DNA of 64,000 nt from Manis javanica (taxonomy: Eukaryota; Chordata; Mammalia; Pholidota; Manidae). Below are positions 61,791 through 64,000 of the stretch, piece by piece. Below the pieces are notes generated by a model. It had not been told where the DNA came from. It made no database searches and saw nothing but the letters and a program-made list of their open reading frames with translations. Every line of letters begins with the position of its first letter. The first letter of the stretch is position 1. The position numbers and the translations under genes are program-made. The DNA is taken from assembly GCF_040802235.1 (NCBI RefSeq), contig NC_133162.1:3335001-3399000 (forward strand), in the 5' to 3' direction.

Positions 61791-62324
61791 TCTGTGCCAT
61801 TATGGTCAACCAAAATTAATTATTTAGGACTTTATTAAATTATAAGTTGTGGGCTGACCATTTTGCTATTATTTATACTTCCCCAGTAATGTATGAGAAG
61901 TCAACAAGCCACACATGAAAAAAGTGACTAAAATGCAATCATGAATCTTCTTGAACCTGATACAGAGTGGTTACAAAAAACTATTCTAAAAGCCTTTCCC
62001 TGGAGGCTGGGAACAAGACCAGGGTATCTGCTATATGCACTTGTATTTCGTATTGTGTTACAAGTCCAGGTCAGTTCAATAAAGAAGAAACACTTTAAAA
62101 AAGCCTAAGGATTGGAAAGGAAGAACTAAAGTTGACATCATTTGAAGAGGATATGATTGTGTATTTGTAAAATCCAAAAGAATTTGCCACTAATTATAAG
62201 TTGATCAGTGCATTTAGAAAGGTGCTATCAGGTTTATGTCAATATACACAGATTAGCTTTATCTTCAAATAGGAGAAACCCACAATAGAAAATAAAGTTT
62301 AAAATGTGTAAAATTTGTATAACT
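61791..62324. other. Unassigned AT-rich DNA
   Basis: Nothing is recognised. A-rich runs occur at 62090-62104 and near 62290. Confidence 0.4.
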
Positions 62325-62785
62325 TTTCTATACTGTGTCACAAATTATCACAAATTTAGTATTTTAAAGCCACACATGTTTATTACCTCATACTTTCTGT
62401 GAGTCAGAGGCTGACTTAGGATCCTCAGCGGACTAATCAAGGTGTTGGTCACAGCTGGGGTCTCATCTGGAGGCCCGACTGAGGAAAGGTCCACCTTCAG
62501 GCTCACTCAGCGACTGGCAGAATTCATTTCTTTGATGCTGTAGAACCCATGGGCACGTGCTCATCATCAAGGCCGGCAATGGGGCAAGAGAGACTCTAGA
62601 GTTCATCTGCCGGTCAGGTGGGGATTATACAATAAAGACTGCCGAAATGTGACACAGTCAGGGGAGTGGCCTGCCAACACCTTGGCCTTCTCTATTGGTT
62701 AGAAGCAAGTTAAGGTCATATCCACACTCAAGGGGAGGGGATCACACTACAGCTGAACCCTAGGACGTGGGGATCCTGACACCTG
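62325..62785 (-). mobile_element. MLT1-type (ERVL-MaLR) LTR, antisense
   Basis: Reads as a reverse-complement MLT1 LTR: 'cacaaattatcacaaattta', 'gccacacatgtttattacct', 'ctgtgagtcagaggctgact', 'atcaaggtgttggtcacagc', 'ctgaggaaaggtccaccttc', 'ctattggttagaagcaagtt' and 'cacactcaaggggaggggat'. A middle part of the consensus appears to be missing. It contains no coding region. It lies in the opposite orientation to the MLT1 copy at 23287-23808 and resembles a different subfamily. Confidence 0.82.
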
Positions 62786-62849
62786 CCTTAAAGTCTGTTG
62801 GCCAAACCATTAAACTGCATTAAAAGCACCCCTGTTTAGGAGTAAGCAT

Positions 62850-63904
62850 ACCTTACTTACCTAAGAGAAATGCAAGACCTCTACGCCGAAATGATAAAAT
62901 ATTATTGAAAATGTAAAGAAAACTTAAATAATAGGAGGAACATATGCCTATGGATTGAAAGACTCACTGTCTTAAAGATATCTGTTTCCCCCAAATTAAT
63001 CTTTAAATCCAGTGCAAGCAGAAAGTTCCAGTAGGGTTTTAATTTATTATCGAAATTTAAAAAAATGGTTCTAAAATTTTATATTGAAATGCAAAGGATC
63101 AAGAATGAGAAAAGCTAATTTTACTTTTATATACCAGGAACCAACAAAATATATATTTCTATACTTCAGCAACCAAAAATAAGAAATAAATTAAATATAT
63201 ATATACAACTTAATATCATCCAAAAACAAAACCCATCAATTACCTAAAAGCAAGATGAAAATTCTTGACCTCTTCCCCTTTACTGTGTGCACCAACCAAT
63301 TTCAGATGAATCATAGAAAGAAATGTTGATAAAACAAAAGTTTCAGGAGGAAACAGAAAAGAATATTTCCATGACTTTGGTGTAGATAGATATTCCTTAA
63401 GACACAAAAGTGTTACTCTTGAAAGAAAACCATGGATATAATGGACTACATTACAAGAAGACTTTTTGTTTATATATGATGAAGGCCTCACATCCAAAAT
63501 ACATAAATAATTTCCACAAATCAGTAAGAAGGGACAATCTGTCAATAATTGGGCAACAGACTTGAACAGGCACCTTGTAAGAGAGAAGCACCAAATGGCT
63601 AGTACAAATATGGAAGTACTCTCAGTTGTACCGGTCATCAGGGAAATCAAGAGCAAAGCACAATACACCCATCAAAATGGCTAATGTGAACGGAATGGCC
63701 AATACAAAGAGCTAAAGAATATGTGGAGCAATTGGACGTCTCACGGAGGGAGTACAATTTTGTACAAGCACTTTGGGAAGCTGATTGGCAGTATCTACTA
63801 AAAGGGAAAATAGACAAACACAGTGATTCAGCAATTGAATTGCTCGGTGTCTATCCAACAGAAATGTGTGCAATAAATGCAGTCAATAAAAGGCTGTTCA
63901 ATGA
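62850..63904 (+). mobile_element. Old L1 ORF2 fragment, sense, cut off at 63904
   Basis: A-rich + strand sequence follows late ORF2. Examples are 'ttgaaatgcaaaggatcaag', 'ggacaatctgtcaataattg' then 'ttgaacaggcaccttgtaag', 'caaatggctagtacaaatat', 'gtcatcagggaaatcaagag', 'caatacacccatcaaaatgg', 'gaatatgtggagcaattgga', 'ctgattggcagtatctacta' and 'tctatccaacagaaatgtgt'. The match ends abruptly at 63904, where the second copy of the 96-bp repeat begins. The antisense frame 63240-63668 is a shadow of this element. Confidence 0.88.
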
Positions 63905-64000
63905 TTTCTTTGTTAGTTTATTCACTTATTTAAAGTATTTCATCAGAAAAAAATAATTAGCATCTCACATCTCTATAGTGATGGCCCAGGGATAAAGAAG
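63905..64000 (+). repeat. Perfect 96-bp direct repeat, copy 2 (runs off the window)
   Basis: It is identical to 60483-60578 at all 96 bases. The base before it (a at 63904 against t at 60482) and the sequence further left differ, so the join is exact. The right end is not seen. Confidence 0.97.

Noticed and set aside
62325-62785. Possible provirus with paired LTRs together with 23287-23808
   Set aside because: The two MLT1-type LTRs are about 39 kb apart, opposite in orientation and apparently of different subfamilies, with no internal retroviral sequence between them.
63240-63668. 142-residue antisense frame with hydrophobic segments
   Set aside because: It is a shadow of the sense L1 ORF2 relic at 62850-63904.

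Overview
The window looks like nuclear DNA of a placental mammal. It carries the usual mix of fossil mammalian repeats: L1 of several ages, L2/CR1-clade LINEs, MIR SINEs, MLT1-type LTRs, MER5A and another hAT-like fragment, plus TG, ATCC and other simple repeats. There is no dense coding, no operon structure and no RNA gene that I can recognise. I see no exon of a known host gene. The long open frames are chance frames in GC-rich or tandem-repeat DNA, or antisense shadows of LINE sequence. The best reading is intergenic or deep intronic DNA. The species is not determined. Two low-decay L1 3' ends with perfect target-site duplications, together with the lack of the abundant lineage SINEs I would expect in primates, rodents, carnivores, ruminants or horses, point to a SINE-poor laurasiatherian or xenarthran. 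A pangolin-like or armadillo-like genome is a guess, not a demonstration.

Layout. 1-10.2 kb: mostly unique DNA with a young antisense L1 tail (3.5-4.0 kb), a TG repeat (5.2 kb), an L2 copy (6.4-7.3 kb), an old L1 3' UTR piece (8.8-9.0 kb) and a small CpG cluster (9.4 kb). 10.2-16.8 kb: a LINE-rich, T-rich block, with two sense L1 ORF2 pieces and then two long antisense L1 relics. 16.8-30 kb: unique DNA with an L1 tail, several MIRs, an MLT1 LTR, an ATCC microsatellite, MER5A and two more antisense L1 tails. 30-49.9 kb: the least repetitive part, with GC-rich patches, a perfect 39-bp repeat pair (43.8/44.8 kb) and two stretches that resemble conserved noncoding DNA (36.0-37.7 and 46.1-49.0 kb). 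49.9-54.1 kb: a textbook young L1 insertion, an LTR-like relic, a roughly 690-bp G-rich minisatellite, a MIR and a roughly 2.1-kb antisense L1. 54-64 kb: unique DNA, a reverse-transcriptase relic of the L2/CR1 clade, a hAT-like fragment, a roughly 1.3-kb antisense L1 tail, an LTR-like relic, an MLT1 LTR, a sense L1 ORF2 relic, and a perfect 96-bp repeat of earlier unique sequence that runs off the window end.

No set of genes works together here. The structure comes from retrotransposition, tandem-repeat growth and local duplication. The items most worth a second look are the 96-bp duplication at the right edge (tandem duplication or assembly fault), the 39-bp repeat pair, the higher-order structure in the minisatellite, and the two dated L1 insertions. 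All family names come from my memory of consensus sequences, not from a database search.
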